From: Alviniconcha marisindica
Taxonomy: Eukaryota; Mollusca; Gastropoda; Provannidae
Length of the DNA stretch: 64,000 nt
Reading direction: 5' to 3'
Assembly: GCA_018857735.1 (NCBI GenBank)
Contig: JABMCL010002207.1
Location: forward strand, 37,501-101,500
Positions within the stretch are counted from its first letter, which is position 1, and each line of letters starts with the position of its first letter. The notes beneath the pieces were generated by a model. It did not search any database. It had not been told where the DNA came from and saw only the letters and a program-made list of their open reading frames with translations. The position numbers and the translations under genes were made by a program. Below, in pieces: positions 1 to 18,893 of this stretch.

Positions 1-220
1 TGTGTGTGTGTGTGTGTGTGTGTGTGTGTTCTGTGTTTGTGTGGTGTTTGTAGGCTACATGACTACATTCAACTGTCTATGTGTGTGTGTGTGCGTATTT
101 GTGTACACGCGCGCGTGTGCGCGAGCGCGCGCGTGTGTGTGTGTGTGTGTTCGAGCGAGCGCTACTGACAAAATCCAGTGAAAATTTAAGGAAGCAAAGA
201 AAGAAAGATTGAGAACTCAC
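1..220. other. Intron 1 start of ependymin copy 1, with (TG)n
   Basis: This stretch follows the donor of the copy-1 exon on the minus strand. It holds a pure (TG)n run at 1-29 and an alternating purine-pyrimidine tract (TG/CG, about 80-150) that could adopt Z-DNA. I see no second exon in it. Confidence 0.5.
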
Positions 221-409
221 ATCAAGAACGCGCAGTCTACCCGTAGAGAGGTCGACCGATCCCCCCATCCGGCCCAGTGTGGCGGTGAACTCTTTGTCAA
301 AGCAACACTTTCGGGGCTCGGCGTGACCATCCGGGTGTATCCCCACCACCACCACCACCACCACCACCACCACCACCATCAGTGCGAACGGCAAAACCAC
401 CAACGGCAT
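221..409 (-). CDS. Ependymin-related secreted protein, copy 1, exon 1 (partial gene)
   Basis: This first coding exon encodes 63 residues and ends in a GAT|GTGAGT donor at phase 0. It starts with a hydrophobic stretch that should act as a signal peptide, whose core is 11 consecutive valines encoded by a (GTG)n microsatellite. It then reads EPRKCCFDKEFTATLGRMGG and ends LRVLD. The CCFD..(F/Y)TATLG..GG block, donor position and phase match exon 1 of the second copy at 10531-10704, so the two are paralogues. The family (ependymin/MERP-like, small secreted disulfide-bonded proteins) is assigned through that better-preserved copy. Remaining exons would lie beyond position 1. The start is the first in-frame ATG. 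The repeat-coded signal sequence is odd and could vary between alleles. Confidence 0.7.
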
Positions 410-1257
410 GTTTTGTGGTTTGGCAAAAGCTCAGCAGGCTAAAGTAGCAATATTAATACTGACCAAGCTACCCAAATAGTTTCAGCTGAATCAGTTTTCA
501 GAAACCGTTTCTTTTATATATATATATAGATATATAGATATATATCAGCATTTCCGTTGTTCTGAGACACAGCAGACGAAGATTACACGGTTTACATGAT
601 TCAATTTTCGATAATACTTGAATCAACTTACACTGTTATGACGGGCTCGTGAACAAACACAGACACAAAATAAAGTGATACAAGGGCATGACCTACACAG
701 GTAAGAAGTGTAATTTGTCATGTAAAATAAGCAGCTAATCTGCTGTTCACGTACAGTGGAAACAATGATAACTTAGATTATGGCACCATCGATTCAATGT
801 TGCACAACAGGATATCATTTAGCAGATTTATGATGATTGTTAAAATATATATTCGCATATCCACCTGTGCAGTCGATTAATCTCTCTTTGTCTCTGTCTC
901 CGTCTGTTTGTCTGTGCGCCAACGCATGCACGCACGCCGCCCTCACTCCCCTCCAACACATCACTTACGACTTTTTAGTGTAGGTTAAAACGGTTACTGC
1001 CACTGGAATAAAGGAATTGTGTGTTTTTTGTTTTGTTTTTGCATTAAAAATGGATTCGATGGATTCCTGTTAGTGTTCAATTTTTAAAGGAAGCAACCCT
1101 CCCAAAATGTACTTTGTTCAACTTTAGACAACACCAAATTAAAAACTTCGAATTATGACATTTTTTCTCTCCAGAAGCCCCGTTGATTTTTATGCCAAAT
1201 TTAGAAAAGGAGTGTCGTGCGTGACGATTAGCTGGACCGGAATTATATATTAAATAA

Positions 1258-1336
<79 letters not shown>

Positions 1337-1666
1337 TTTATCAAGTGTAATAGCTCGGCTGTGGATCTACAACAGCCTCTTTATAATTCTACATTAGCCT
1401 CGAACAGTGTAAGTATTCCTAACCCGTGCCGGGTCATTGGCGCGATAAAAATAAAGCCTTTTCTTTTTCTTTTGTTCTTTTGACATCGGCATAAATTTAA
1501 AGGGGAACCAAACCAAGAAGCATCACGGGCTTCAAAAGGAATGAAACAACAAATAAACACACGGCAGTTTTGTACTCGCTTTTTTTGCGCTGTTTGTACA
1601 AATCGACGTTTGAGAACCGCGCTAACGCGATCGTAAGCGCTGCCACCACGGACCTACATATACGTG

Positions 1667-1744
<78 letters not shown>

Positions 1745-1749
<5 letters not shown>

Positions 1750-1860
1750 TGCCACTGCTCGACAGTATCTGTATTGGTGATGTCATACACAAGGCCGGCA
1801 TAACTGTGTGGTAAACGTATCGAATACGTCACGAGCCAATCTTTCTCTGCTCTTCAGCGA
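1745..1860 (-). mobile_element. Dispersed repeat (MITE-like), copy B
   Basis: The minus strand reads TTGGCTCGTGACGTATTCGA and ATGCCGGCCTTGTGTATGAC, similar to 11498-11620. Confidence 0.5.
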
Positions 1861-2199
1861 ACAGCTTTTGTATTCATATTGAGTGAACGAGCAAATGAAG
1901 CCTGTACTGCAGATCAAAGGTATAAACGAGAATTTATTCAAGACAAAGTAAAGACGCAATGAACTGTTGTGGGCTTATCAACAAGCTTGCTGCTTGTAGG
2001 CGGTGAGCTCATTGACATATAGTCGATCAGATCATAGTTTTTATTTTGATCGCCGAGCCCTGCACTATACGCTTTGGTCACAGCAATGTTTTGAGACGGC
2101 TAATACATTTAAAAACACTTGTCGCTTTCACCCATTGACAACATTTTTTTTTTAATGAATCATTACGTTCAATGCGCATTTCTCCGTTTTTCAGTAAGT

Positions 2200-2303
2200 G
2201 GAAATTTAAACTGCTGCACTTCTGATAATCAGGCACGAGGGATGTCGACGTGAGGATGACAGCCTTGTATACTCTGAACTTCGTGGACATCCAGATGTTA
2301 AGG
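2200..2303 (-). pseudogene. Possible decayed ependymin-like exon
   Basis: On the minus strand, after a plausible AG acceptor at about 2304, the frame reads FHLNIW, then VYKAVILTSTSLVPDYQ. This lines up with LHINTW and FMVKLAVTRDSCIPVAE in exon 4 of ependymin copy 2, sharing H, N, W, K, T, S and P at corresponding places. The family cysteine before the IP/VP pair is replaced by leucine and no clear donor follows. It could be a relic exon of a third copy or chance similarity. Confidence 0.25.
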
Positions 2304-3155
2304 TGAAAGCCTCTGCACATACGTTCTACTACTACCACCACTGATTTTGGAGTGAACAGAATTGCATGTTTGGTACTAATTGTCCTTCGTCTCTTGGTTG
2401 ATTTCGATCATTTGAATGAAAGAGACTGTGAAAAAGAGAGACAGAGACAGAGACAGATACAGATCTAATTTTGCACAACACAATAACCAAGTTTTTGTAG
2501 TTTATTAAAACATTTGAAGACATTTGAAATAACCCGAGTGCTGAATTTATTCAAACGAATTTCAGAACAGTCAGACAAGAAGAAGACAACAAACGAACAA
2601 TCCCTGTCCAAAAAAGAGGAAATGAGAAGAAGAAAAATAAGAAGAAGAAGAGAAAAAAGAAAGGGGGGGGGGGGGGGGGGGAAGGTGATGATGGCGGTAA
2701 TTGGAGGACATCAATTGCACGCACATCAACGACGGACAGGCCCACTATTCACCTGCAACAACAACAAAAATGACATGAATCAATATTTCCCATCCGTGTG
2801 CCAGTTTACAGTTGACTGCATGAATAAACCATTTACTGAGAGATAGATCGACACGAACAGACAAACAGACGGGTGGGCGGACAGAGAGACCAACAGTCAG
2901 ACGGACAGACACACACTGACCTTCAATCCGTCATCTGATCGTCAGGTTTCGTTCCATACAATTCAAGATTCAAGATTACTTTATTATCTCATCAGAGAAA
3001 TTAAAACGTGGCTGAACATTAACCACATCACAGTACACAATAATACATATTTTATATTTTAAAACTCAAAGAACAGTTATTGAAAATACAAAAGTTACAT
3101 AATAAACAAACTACTAATATACGTAATTTACACACACATTCACCACACACACTAA

Positions 3156-3415
<260 letters not shown>

Positions 3416-3597
3416 TGTTCTGACGTTTGAACAGATTTATCTGTTCAGAAATGCTATTGACTGCATGTTCTCACTGTATTTGATTTAGATACGCAAAATC
3501 GTCTACCAGATGGAAGCTCGTAATGTTTAGCAAGGACATGGCTGTTGTCATCTACAATCACCCTACAATGAGCCCACAGTTCTCTTAGCCTCCGTTT

Positions 3598-3765
3598 CGA
3601 GGATGTACCTCTCGTGTAGTTCATGTGCCTTGTATTTACTCGTATGCCAGGTGACAGTTACCGTAGGCGGCTCGGGTGTTTGTTGGTGTGTTTGTGTGAT
3701 GTCTTTCGAACATAATATTTACTCCCTTGTTTGCTGATCCTTCATTTAGTGTTCTCCCTCGTACC
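3598..3765 (+). mobile_element. Half copy of foldback element (right arm)
   Basis: It matches the right arm at 14800-14940 (GAGGATGTACCT, CCTTGTA.TTAC, CGGGTGTTTGTTGG, GATGTCTTT, ACTCCCTT). Confidence 0.6.
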
Positions 3766-3775
3766 AGACGTTCGA

Positions 3776-4105
3776 CTGCCTGCCTGCCTGTAGGTCTGCC
3801 CGTCTGTATGTCAGCCTGGCAGACTGTAGGCGTGTCAGTTTGTTTGTCTGACAGTAGGTCTGTCAGTGTTTGTCTGACTGTAGGTCTGTCTGTGTTTGTT
3901 TGACTGTAGGTCTGTCAGTGTTTGTCTGACTGTAGGTCTGTCAGTGTTTGTCTGATTGTAGGTCTGTCAGTGTTGGTCTGACCGTAGGTATGTCAGTCTC
4001 TGTCTGACTGTAGGTCTGCCAGTCTCTGTCTGACTGTAGGTGTGTCAGTCTCTGTCTGACTGTAGGTCTGTCACTGTTTGACTGTAGGTCTGCCACTGTT
4101 TGTCT
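3776..4105. repeat. 26-bp minisatellite
   Basis: About a dozen imperfect copies of a unit containing CTGACTGTAGGTCTGTCAGT, with TGTTTGT/TCTCTGT variants. It lies just downstream (minus sense) of ependymin copy 2. Confidence 0.85.
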
Positions 4106-4439
4106 GCGTAGTAGCACGTACTACACAATACCTACACTCATTCATTCCAACGGCCATTCGGACACACAATCTACAAGCAGGCAGATAAACACAACAATCA
4201 ACGGCAAGAGATGGGGATGCGTGGGACGATGAGGCTGGGATAAAATAGAGGAATACTTGGGAGCAAATGGGAGGCAGCTGTTTGTGCGAGTGGATTGTAA
4301 TTTGGAAGAGTGAGAGCATGTGTTGTTGGTGCAATGTATTATTATTATAATACGTTTTACGGCAGAACATGTAATCTCTACAATGGACTAATAAATTTGT
4401 CTTGTATCTTGTAACCCGAGGATAAGGAGAGCGACTCAC

Positions 4440-10704
<6,265 letters not shown>

Positions 10705-11021
10705 TTTTCTCTATGTTTTGCTGGAGAGAAAAAATTACACAAGCGGTTGTTTTTGCTTCTAACTTAAGATAAGTGTGTGTCTATCTTTCTCTTTAAAAAA
10801 AATTCGTGGACGACCCACCGTATCCTTTAAAACACCGACGCCAGTTGGTCGAGAGACACTATAAACTTGATGTGGTATCACTGTTTGGTACAGAGTCGCG
10901 TATTGTATGGTTCTCCTTCTCTATATCTTGGGTTGGTCAGAGATATAGCTGACCAATAAAATTATGTTACGGTGTTGGTGGGTGAACTTAAAGGGAAACT
11001 TAAGCGAAGACGAAAGTTGGT

Positions 11022-11348
11022 GAGCCGGTTTGGCCTAGTGGTAAGGCGTTAGGCTGGTAAGCAGAGGGACTTCGGTTCGAATCTGCTTCGGTTCTCCTTT
11101 CTCTTCAAAAGTTGTGGTCTGTGGACACTGTCTTGTGACTTTGTCCCTCAAATTAATGAAACATTAAAATGGCTCTCATCGCTGCCCATCTTAATGCAGA
11201 AGTCATTCTGGTGGTGACAGTGTAGCGATAGGTGTATAATCTCCCTCTTCTCCCCACCTCCCCCCCCCCCCCCCCCCCCCCCCCCCCGCCCCTTCTCCCC
11301 GTCGCTAATAAGCCTTATGGTTTCCGTGGACGTTAAGCACCATGTTTA
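11022..11348 (+). mobile_element. tRNA-headed SINE, copy A
   Basis: It begins GAGCCGGTTTGGCCTAGTGG (A-box-like) and contains GGTTCGAATC (B box), then a body with AAAATGGCTCTCATCGCTGC and GGTGGTGACAGTGTAGCGAT, a C-rich tract, and the tail AATAAGCCTTATGG...GTGGACGTTAAGCACCATG. A second copy at 39601 shares head, body and tail. The anticodon arm does not pair properly, so it is not a working tRNA gene. Confidence 0.85.
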
Positions 11349-11497
11349 CTAGACGAAAGTTAGCTTGAAAACAGAAAATGTGGGGAACGAAAAATCAAAA
11401 ATCCGCAAGCTATGTTTGGTTGTTCGAGCTATACTTATACAAAATATTCAGTACTTTTTTTTGGTTTGTTTTCCGTTTGAGCTCCTCCTGACCCAGC

Positions 11498-11620
11498 CTT
11501 GTCGAATCGCTCTTTGCCAGTGAAGAGCACAAAAGGGTTGGCTCGTCACGTATTTGGTACTTTCACCACGCATGCCGGCCTTGTATATGACGTCACTGAT
11601 ACAGTCTGGACACGAAAAGT
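11498..11620 (+). mobile_element. Dispersed repeat (MITE-like), copy A
   Basis: GGCTCGTCACGTATT...ATGCCGGCCTTGTATATGAC matches the reverse complement of 1745-1860. Ends are not clear enough to define terminal repeats. Confidence 0.5.
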
Positions 11621-11751
11621 CAGCACTCACAATTTTTGTTTTTATCCGTTGTTGCGATTCTCAAATATCGATTTTTTAACAAATGCGACGTGAGGTCGAG
11701 TGAAATAAAATTAAAATTAAAATTTTAAACACACACACACACACACACACA

Positions 11752-11783
<32 letters not shown>

Positions 11784-12245
11784 CACCACCACCAACAACA
11801 ACAACAACAAAAGCATTTTTTAAAAATTCCATTCTAGCCATAGGACCCGTGGTGCTGATGGTTCTCCTTTAAGTCTGGTAACACTCAGTGGTTTGTAGTT
11901 GACAGCCTAAAAGTAAAACCAAGGAGTTTCACATATATTGTACACTGTACAAAGGAACTGGAACTGATGGCAGCTGATGGTTTCGTCATCGACTGAGCGA
12001 AGACGCCTCGACCCGGATAAGACTGCTCTGGTGACCTCGACCAACACACTACGTGGCACGTGCGCTACGAAGTCATCGTGTTCAAACAAGGGGCTGGATG
12101 GGTGGTGATGACTCAGGATGCACTGTAGGCAATGTCATCGTGTACTGAATAGCGAGCTGATTGTGTACACAGTCGAGCACTTGTTACTTGGCCACGGCAC
12201 TGGAACAATAACACTATGGAAACAATATCTATCTGTCTTTAGCTC

Positions 12246-12433
12246 TCTATGTTTTGTGTGGAAATTCTCATGTATAACGTTTCACTCATTCATTCATGCC
12301 TATATTATGTATATAAGTAATGCCTGTAATTTGATATCTATTTATCAGTAGCTTAGCAAGGACTAGTTGTTAGACAGGTTTTTGACTGAACCTTAACTAC
12401 AATCCTTGTAAAAAATAAAGTTTTCGAGTTCGA

Positions 12434-12478
<45 letters not shown>
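12246..12478 (+). mobile_element. Retroelement 3' end with (CT)n tail, copy A
   Basis: The element shares GGAAATTCTCATGTATAACG, TAGCTTAGCAAGGACTAGTT, GTTAGACAGGTTTTTGACTG and CAATCCTTGTAAAA with 31986-32165 (opposite strand). It ends with an AATAAAG signal, then GAGTTCGAGTTC and a long (CT)n. Confidence 0.75.
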
Positions 12479-12493
<15 letters not shown>

Positions 12494-12835
12494 AATAAAT
12501 AAATAAAGGGGAAGGGGGCCGCCGGAATATCACAAATAACTCGGCTACGACACGCAGGATAACTATTCCCTTTCTTAATTATTGAGCTTCAGGGAGAGGA
12601 GGCGAAAGCTTACACAAAAGGTTCAACTGTGAACGGTTTTTACTTAACAACAACAACAACAACGAAAACAACGAAAGCGAAGACTTGCAAACTTTCGGGA
12701 GAATTGCCTTGTGACATGTGACAGAGAGACAGACATTCTAAAAATTATGACAAAAATGTCAATCAACTTCTCCGTGTACGGCCGTTGTTCACATGTCTCC
12801 GTAATGTTTTGTGGGATCCGCATTTTTTGTCGTGA

Positions 12836-12866
<31 letters not shown>

Positions 12867-13571
12867 GAAGAAGAAAAAAAAAAGAAGCCTAAAACCCTCC
12901 TAGGTTAAAGACTCGAGCCAATAAGACCATCTGTGGCAAAGAAAACAAAACGGACACTTGTCATTTTCAGAACTTGACGCCTGTTTTTTGTTGTGTGTGT
13001 GTGCGTTATTACATTATACGAGTGTACTTCGGGCAACGTATTATACACTGAGCTGTGAAGAATGTCGCACATTTTCCACCCCCGGAGGACCGCGAGAAAA
13101 ACGAACACACAAACACACACGCACAGACAAATTCTATACAAATATCAAGAAACACCGTCTTTCGCAACAGCAATCAAATTTGAAATTGCAGTTTATTTTA
13201 CTATAGTGGAACGTTATAATGACACTTTAATAGGCTAGATTCAGACACTTTTGATAGATGTCATGTCCTCCACAAGGTATCGTACTCAACATATGAACCA
13301 GTCACGGTTACATCAACAGTTAAAGCCTCAACTATAACTATGCAGAAAGGCTGGGTCACTTTGGACAGCAGTCCTCGTGTCTTATCGTCGTCTGAAGGAC
13401 GCCAGTTTGTCTCAGACCTACACGTGTGTAACACGTTATACAATACCTCTCAACTGCGAAGAAATTAAGTCGGTGAATCATGCAATATTCGACGATAAAT
13501 CGACGGGGTAGGGGTGGAGGAGGGTAGTTCTTCGATTTCACCGTTCCATCAACCGCATAGGGCCTCCCTAT

Positions 13572-13574
<3 letters not shown>

Positions 13575-13652
<78 letters not shown>

Positions 13653-13925
13653 AACCAAACAACCAAACCAAAAATGTGCATTTTGTCACAACGTTTTATT
13701 CCTCTATCGAAAGTAAAGGCAATTTGGCCCCACACAGACAGTGCACGACTGTGAAAGCAAAGGAACAACGTTGAGAATCAACTCGCATCCGTCAGTAATT
13801 TTGTGCAAGCATTTGGACAAGAAAACAGAAAGAAGGTAAAAAACAAAACAACAACAAAAACGGACAAAAGCAAGCAAGTAAAGAAGAAAAGCGCCAAAAC
13901 AGCTGTATTAGCTAAGACCGTCGGA

Positions 13926-14005
<80 letters not shown>

Positions 14006-14211
14006 GAGAATTAAGACTTGTTTGGACACAAAGTTTGAACTGGCTGCAGTCTTGCTACGAAAACGCATCTGTCACAGTTTCAGTGTGAAGTTCAAATTCG
14101 ACATATATCAGTCACCCAAACCAGTACGATTGTGTACAACTCAATGGTGATTTCATTACCATCGTGAAAAATTCAGACCTCTATTAAACATTTTCTCAGA
14201 GGGGAAACAAA

Positions 14212-14297
<86 letters not shown>
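13575..14297. repeat. Cluster of three (GA)n tracts
   Basis: (GA)n occurs at 13575-13648 (interrupted once), 13928-14002 and 14215-14297, with A-rich unique sequence between. Confidence 0.95.
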
Positions 14298-14300
<3 letters not shown>

Positions 14301-14640
14301 GAAGCCAATGTCAAAATGTTTGCCAAAGTTCGGAAATGCGTTATGTGCCTCCTACATAAACGCCTATCAGAATAAAAAGCGTTTTACGCGTGGTCGTGTT
14401 CATGTACGTAATAGCCGGCACGAAATTTCAACTTTGTCATGCAGATACGAAATTTACGAGACAATACAACTTGCTGCTGTACCAGTTTCTGACGCCTACG
14501 TTACCGCGACACCAGGCCAAGTGAACTGAAAACCAGCATGAGAGCCGTGGTTCATCGTGCAAGGTTTGGAAGACCTTACATCTCCGTTAACCGTTTTAAA
14601 CCGTTTTAATCCGAAACAGTACGAGGCCCAGAGCGCCTGC

Positions 14641-14940
14641 GTTGTATCAACAAAGGGAGTTAATCAGCGCTAGAAAGACGTCGCATAAGCACAATAAAAA
14701 AGACCCGAGTCGCCTCTGGTAGCTCTCACCTGACAGGCCAGTTAATAAAAGGTACATAAACTTCACCGAAAGTACAAAACCGCCGAGAGAGTACAACCGA
14801 GGATGTACCTTTGGTGGAGTATACTGTACCTTGTACTTACACGCATGACATGCGAGTATTACTGAAGACGTTTCGGGTCTTTGTTGGGGTGTTCACACGA
14901 TGTCTTTACAGCACTAATTAACTCCCTTCGTTGGCTACAC
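14641..14940. mobile_element. Foldback (inverted-repeat) element
   Basis: The left arm (14645-14775) and the reverse complement of the right arm (about 14800-14940) share GAAGGGAGTTAAT or equivalent, AAAGACRTCG, AAAGACCCGA and AGGTAC. The arms are imperfect and separated by a short loop. Single arms recur at 3598-3765 and 5653-5800, so this is a dispersed family. Confidence 0.7.
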
Positions 14941-15030
14941 GTTTCAGCCACAGACGTTCTCGTGGCTCGGCAACTAGATCTACAGTCATTATTTTATTGG
15001 CGCACACAATTTAAAAACAAAAATCATCAT

Positions 15031-15133
<103 letters not shown>

Positions 15134-16849
15134 AACAAAATCCGTATAAAATTTAATAAACGAAGGAATGTCTGCAGAAAAGCCATCTGTAATTCGCACC
15201 TGGCAGCAGCATACGAGCTAGTATAACTGTAGTACGGCCAGTCTCACTGATAGCACCAGTAATGTGCCAGCTACATAGGCCTATAGATAGTCCACAGGAA
15301 ACCTTTTGCTTCACCCTTGATCTGCAGGAAAATTAAGACTGATACCTGGGGCCAAGACTCATACACTCTGTCTTCTACTACGAATAGTTGTGATTGTGAG
15401 ATCAGCAAGGAATATATGTTCTCAAAACTTAGTTATAAAATAAAATGTCACAACTGTGCATAATTTATCTCTTTCAATGTATGAACACAAACAGTAATTA
15501 CTGTACATAATTATATAATCTTGCATTTCTGGCCGGCTTTCTCTGGCTGCATCATTTTGCGTCAGAAGTGGCATGAACTGCACATTAACTGTTGAAAACA
15601 TTAGTAAGGTAAGTTACTTGATATCTAACACCGGTCAATGGCAAAGGTCATAGCAGGAGGAGACAAATTCACCACTGAATCACACAGCCTCATTTAGTGT
15701 TCACGAAACATACCACTTCATACGTGAAAAGGATAAGCAAAAAAAAGAGCAGTTATGCTCAAACAACCCACATTCACGGGCAAAACAGGAATAAAAGGTG
15801 TTCATTATTTTCCAAAGCAGCAACCTGTGCATGATCTTTTTAATGTTTATAAATAGCAAAGATACAACATTTAAGCTACATCAGACAAGAATTGAAAGGT
15901 GTATTTCAGGCAGTGTATGTTCAGACACACCTCTGTCCTTGAAGCAAGGTCAATGTCATTCAACATGGTATGAAATTGTAGACCCCAAGCAAGGTATTAA
16001 TCATTTAAAATTGATGGAACTTGCTTAAACAGTCTGAAGAAAAGAAAAAAACTTAAAGTTTATGTCATCGGATAAGAACACAAACTTCAGTAAAAACTAA
16101 CATTGCTGTGACCTTGAAATATGACCCAGGTCATTTTAAGTTGCATGAACAGGTAAAGCTCAACCAGCATGCAAAGTCTGACATGCATCACATTTATTGT
16201 GTCCACCAAAGTCATAACAGTAAGGTTTTCAACATGTTAAACACCAAAACTGGCTGGCCAGCCTAAGACAAACTGATCATAACAAAGATTCACATCGTTT
16301 GACGTGATTCAGATATATAGGTGAAGGAACCAGAAAGGCGATGCAGACAAAACTTCACTCTCACCTATCTGGGGCTTATTATAAGATGAAACCATTGACA
16401 GCCAGGGTCTTAATTTCGGCATCCACAGTAACCCATTGTGGGACTGAATCAATAAATATATATAAAACACATAACTGATGAAAATAACACACACATAACT
16501 GATGAAAATCAGTGCATCCATTGTAGAGGTGCTATGATTGCAAGGAGCATGCTTGCTATAATTTTCTTTCAACCACAAATGTTTGACAAAGCAATTAAAA
16601 AGACTATAAAAAAAAAAAAATCACTGATGAAAACAAGCAACAGCTTAACGGTATAGTTACAAACAGCATCAAAAACTTGACAAAAGGTTAGGCTTGTGTA
16701 CTTGAATTACACTGAAATTGCAGTTGAAATGGTTGCAAAAAATCACCAAAATTAATTACCACAATTCACAACCAAATTCTAAGGAAACAAAGCCTGCATG
16801 GTGTTGCCTAGCATGATGAATAGTGATGACAATAATTTCCCTTTCCCAG

Positions 16850-18440
16850 CCTTTACCTGTTGACCCTTTGCTGGTTGTCTGTTATTTTGGAAATGCCAGC
16901 ATACTTCCTTATTACTATTTGTGTGACCCAGAGCATCTGCACAATGGTACCATTTTATTGTACTCTGTCGCTCTGTATCTCTTTCTTATCTCTGGGCTTT
17001 GGCCTATGTGAGGGAGGAATCCAACATCATTTAGTTGTGATCCTTTTCAGTCATATTTGCTTACAATTTTATTTTGATGTTACTTTGAGACCTAACAACA
17101 CGGTGTGAGGAGACAAGAGAGAAAACCAACTATCTCTGAGGATGCCCACAGAAATGGAATTTAAAGATAATTATGTTCAGGAACCTTTGGCTGTGACTCA
17201 TTAGTTGCTACCTGACCTGCTTCCAACTGCTGGTTCCACCATGAAGCAACCTTTTATATCTGGCATTGACTGTGAACAGAATTAGAAGTAGGGGAGCCAA
17301 ATACCTACCTGGCCAACAACAGAAGAGAGGAGATACTACTTTACTAGATGATTTGTTAATTCAACAACTGGTGGCCCTTGAATCATTTTATTGTTGCATA
17401 ATTCACCAGCAAGGATGCTGGTAGTGATTGAATAGGGTGAAGTGACTGAGCACATCCGCACAGTGGTACTGTTTATTTGTAGTCTATCACTGTATCTTCT
17501 TTTCCCCCAGACTTTGGCCTAACTTGTGTGCAAGAAATCTGATAACATTTACTTGTTATTCTTCTTTCCAATTGCTTTTAGTAATTTTACCTATTATTTT
17601 AGTTTGATGTCACTTCACTTCAGAGACAGAACAAGATCATGCAAGGAGACAAGAGAGAAAACCAACTGTCTCTGAGGATGCTTGCTGAATAGGATAAGGG
17701 ATATGTTCAGGAACCTTTGGCTGTGACTTGTTTGCTGCTACTCTACCTGTTTCTAACTGCCTGTTCCATCACAAAGCAACCTTTTGCATCTGCCACTGTG
17801 ACAGGATTAGAAATAGGGGAACCAAATACCAACCAGGCCAACGATGTGGAGGTTCTACTTAGATGGTTTGTTAATTCATCTACTGGTAGCCCTTGAATCA
17901 GCTTATTGTTACACAATTCACTAGCAAGGATGCTGGTAGTAATTAAATGTGTGTGTGCATGTGTGTGTGTGTGTGTGTGTGTGTGTGAGTGTGTGTGTGT
18001 GTGCCTGGTTGTAGATGTGACCAAGTGTATCTGCACAGTAATGCAGTTTTATTGTACTCTGTCTTTCAGTCTATCTTCTTTTGTTCCAGGCTTTGGTCTA
18101 ATTTGTTGTGTTGTGCTGTGTGTGTGGGTACTTTCCAATCATTTTTACATATAATGTTATCTTGGTGTCACTTGGGAGACATAACAAGACAGTGCAAAGA
18201 GACAAGAAAGAAAACCAACTGTCTCTGTGTGTGGATATTTGCTGAAAAGGAATAAAGATATATGTTCAGCAACCTTATATCACAACTTGTTTGTTGCTAC
18301 CTGCTTCGAACTGTCTCTCTCTGAGTCTGATACTTGCTGGACAGAAATAAGGACATGTTCGGGAACATTTGGCTGTGACTTGTTTTTTGCGAAACTGCCT
18401 GTTCCACCACAAAGCAACCTTTTACACTATATCTAGAAAT
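16850..18440. repeat. About 540-bp tandem repeat, roughly three copies
   Basis: The block AGACAAGAGAGAAAACCAACT recurs at about 17110, 17648 and 18199. Each unit also has GCTTTGG(C/T)CTA, TATGTTCAG.AACCTT and AAGCAACCTTTT in the same order. The last unit is shortened and contains a (GT)n insertion at 17947-18002. Confidence 0.85.
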
Positions 18441-18489
18441 AGGTTGCAGAACAACCTTAGTGAGCGAGATCAACAGTGGGGAAAGGAAA

Positions 18490-18545
18490 AAAATTTAATG
18501 CCCAGTCAACTATGACGGTTATGTCAGGACGATAGGGAGGGTGAG
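18490..18545 (+). repeat. Dispersed GCCCAGTCAAC repeat, copy A
   Basis: TGCCCAGTCAAC..T.ACGGTT.TGTCAGG matches TTACGCCCAGTCAACCGTTACAGTTGTATCAGG at 59990-60030 in order. Confidence 0.5.
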
Positions 18546-18674
18546 AAAAAGAAAAAAAAGTTTCCACATACTTCCTTATGTTGCACTCTTCAAGAAATCA
18601 ACAACATGAATTGTAACTGCAACCCTATAAAAAAAATCCACACACACACAAAAAAGGAGGAAGTAAATTAACAT

Positions 18675-18675
<1 letters not shown>

Positions 18676-18753
<78 letters not shown>

Positions 18754-18792
18754 TGGAGAGAGAGAGAGAGATGGGGGGAGGGGGGAGGGAGG

Positions 18793-18866
<74 letters not shown>

Positions 18867-18893
18867 GAGAGGGAGAGAGAGATTACTGTAATT
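18676..18893. repeat. Long interrupted (GA)n
   Basis: About 220 bases of GA repeats interrupted by TGGT and GGGAGGGAGGGA. Confidence 0.95.

Noticed and set aside
4071..4439. Extension of ependymin exon 5 to the stop at 4071
   Set aside because: It loses family resemblance, runs into a minisatellite, and starts with a strong GTGAGT donor.
11022..11097. Functional tRNA gene
   Set aside because: A and B boxes are present but the anticodon arm does not fold, and the sequence continues into a repeated SINE body; the same holds for 39601.
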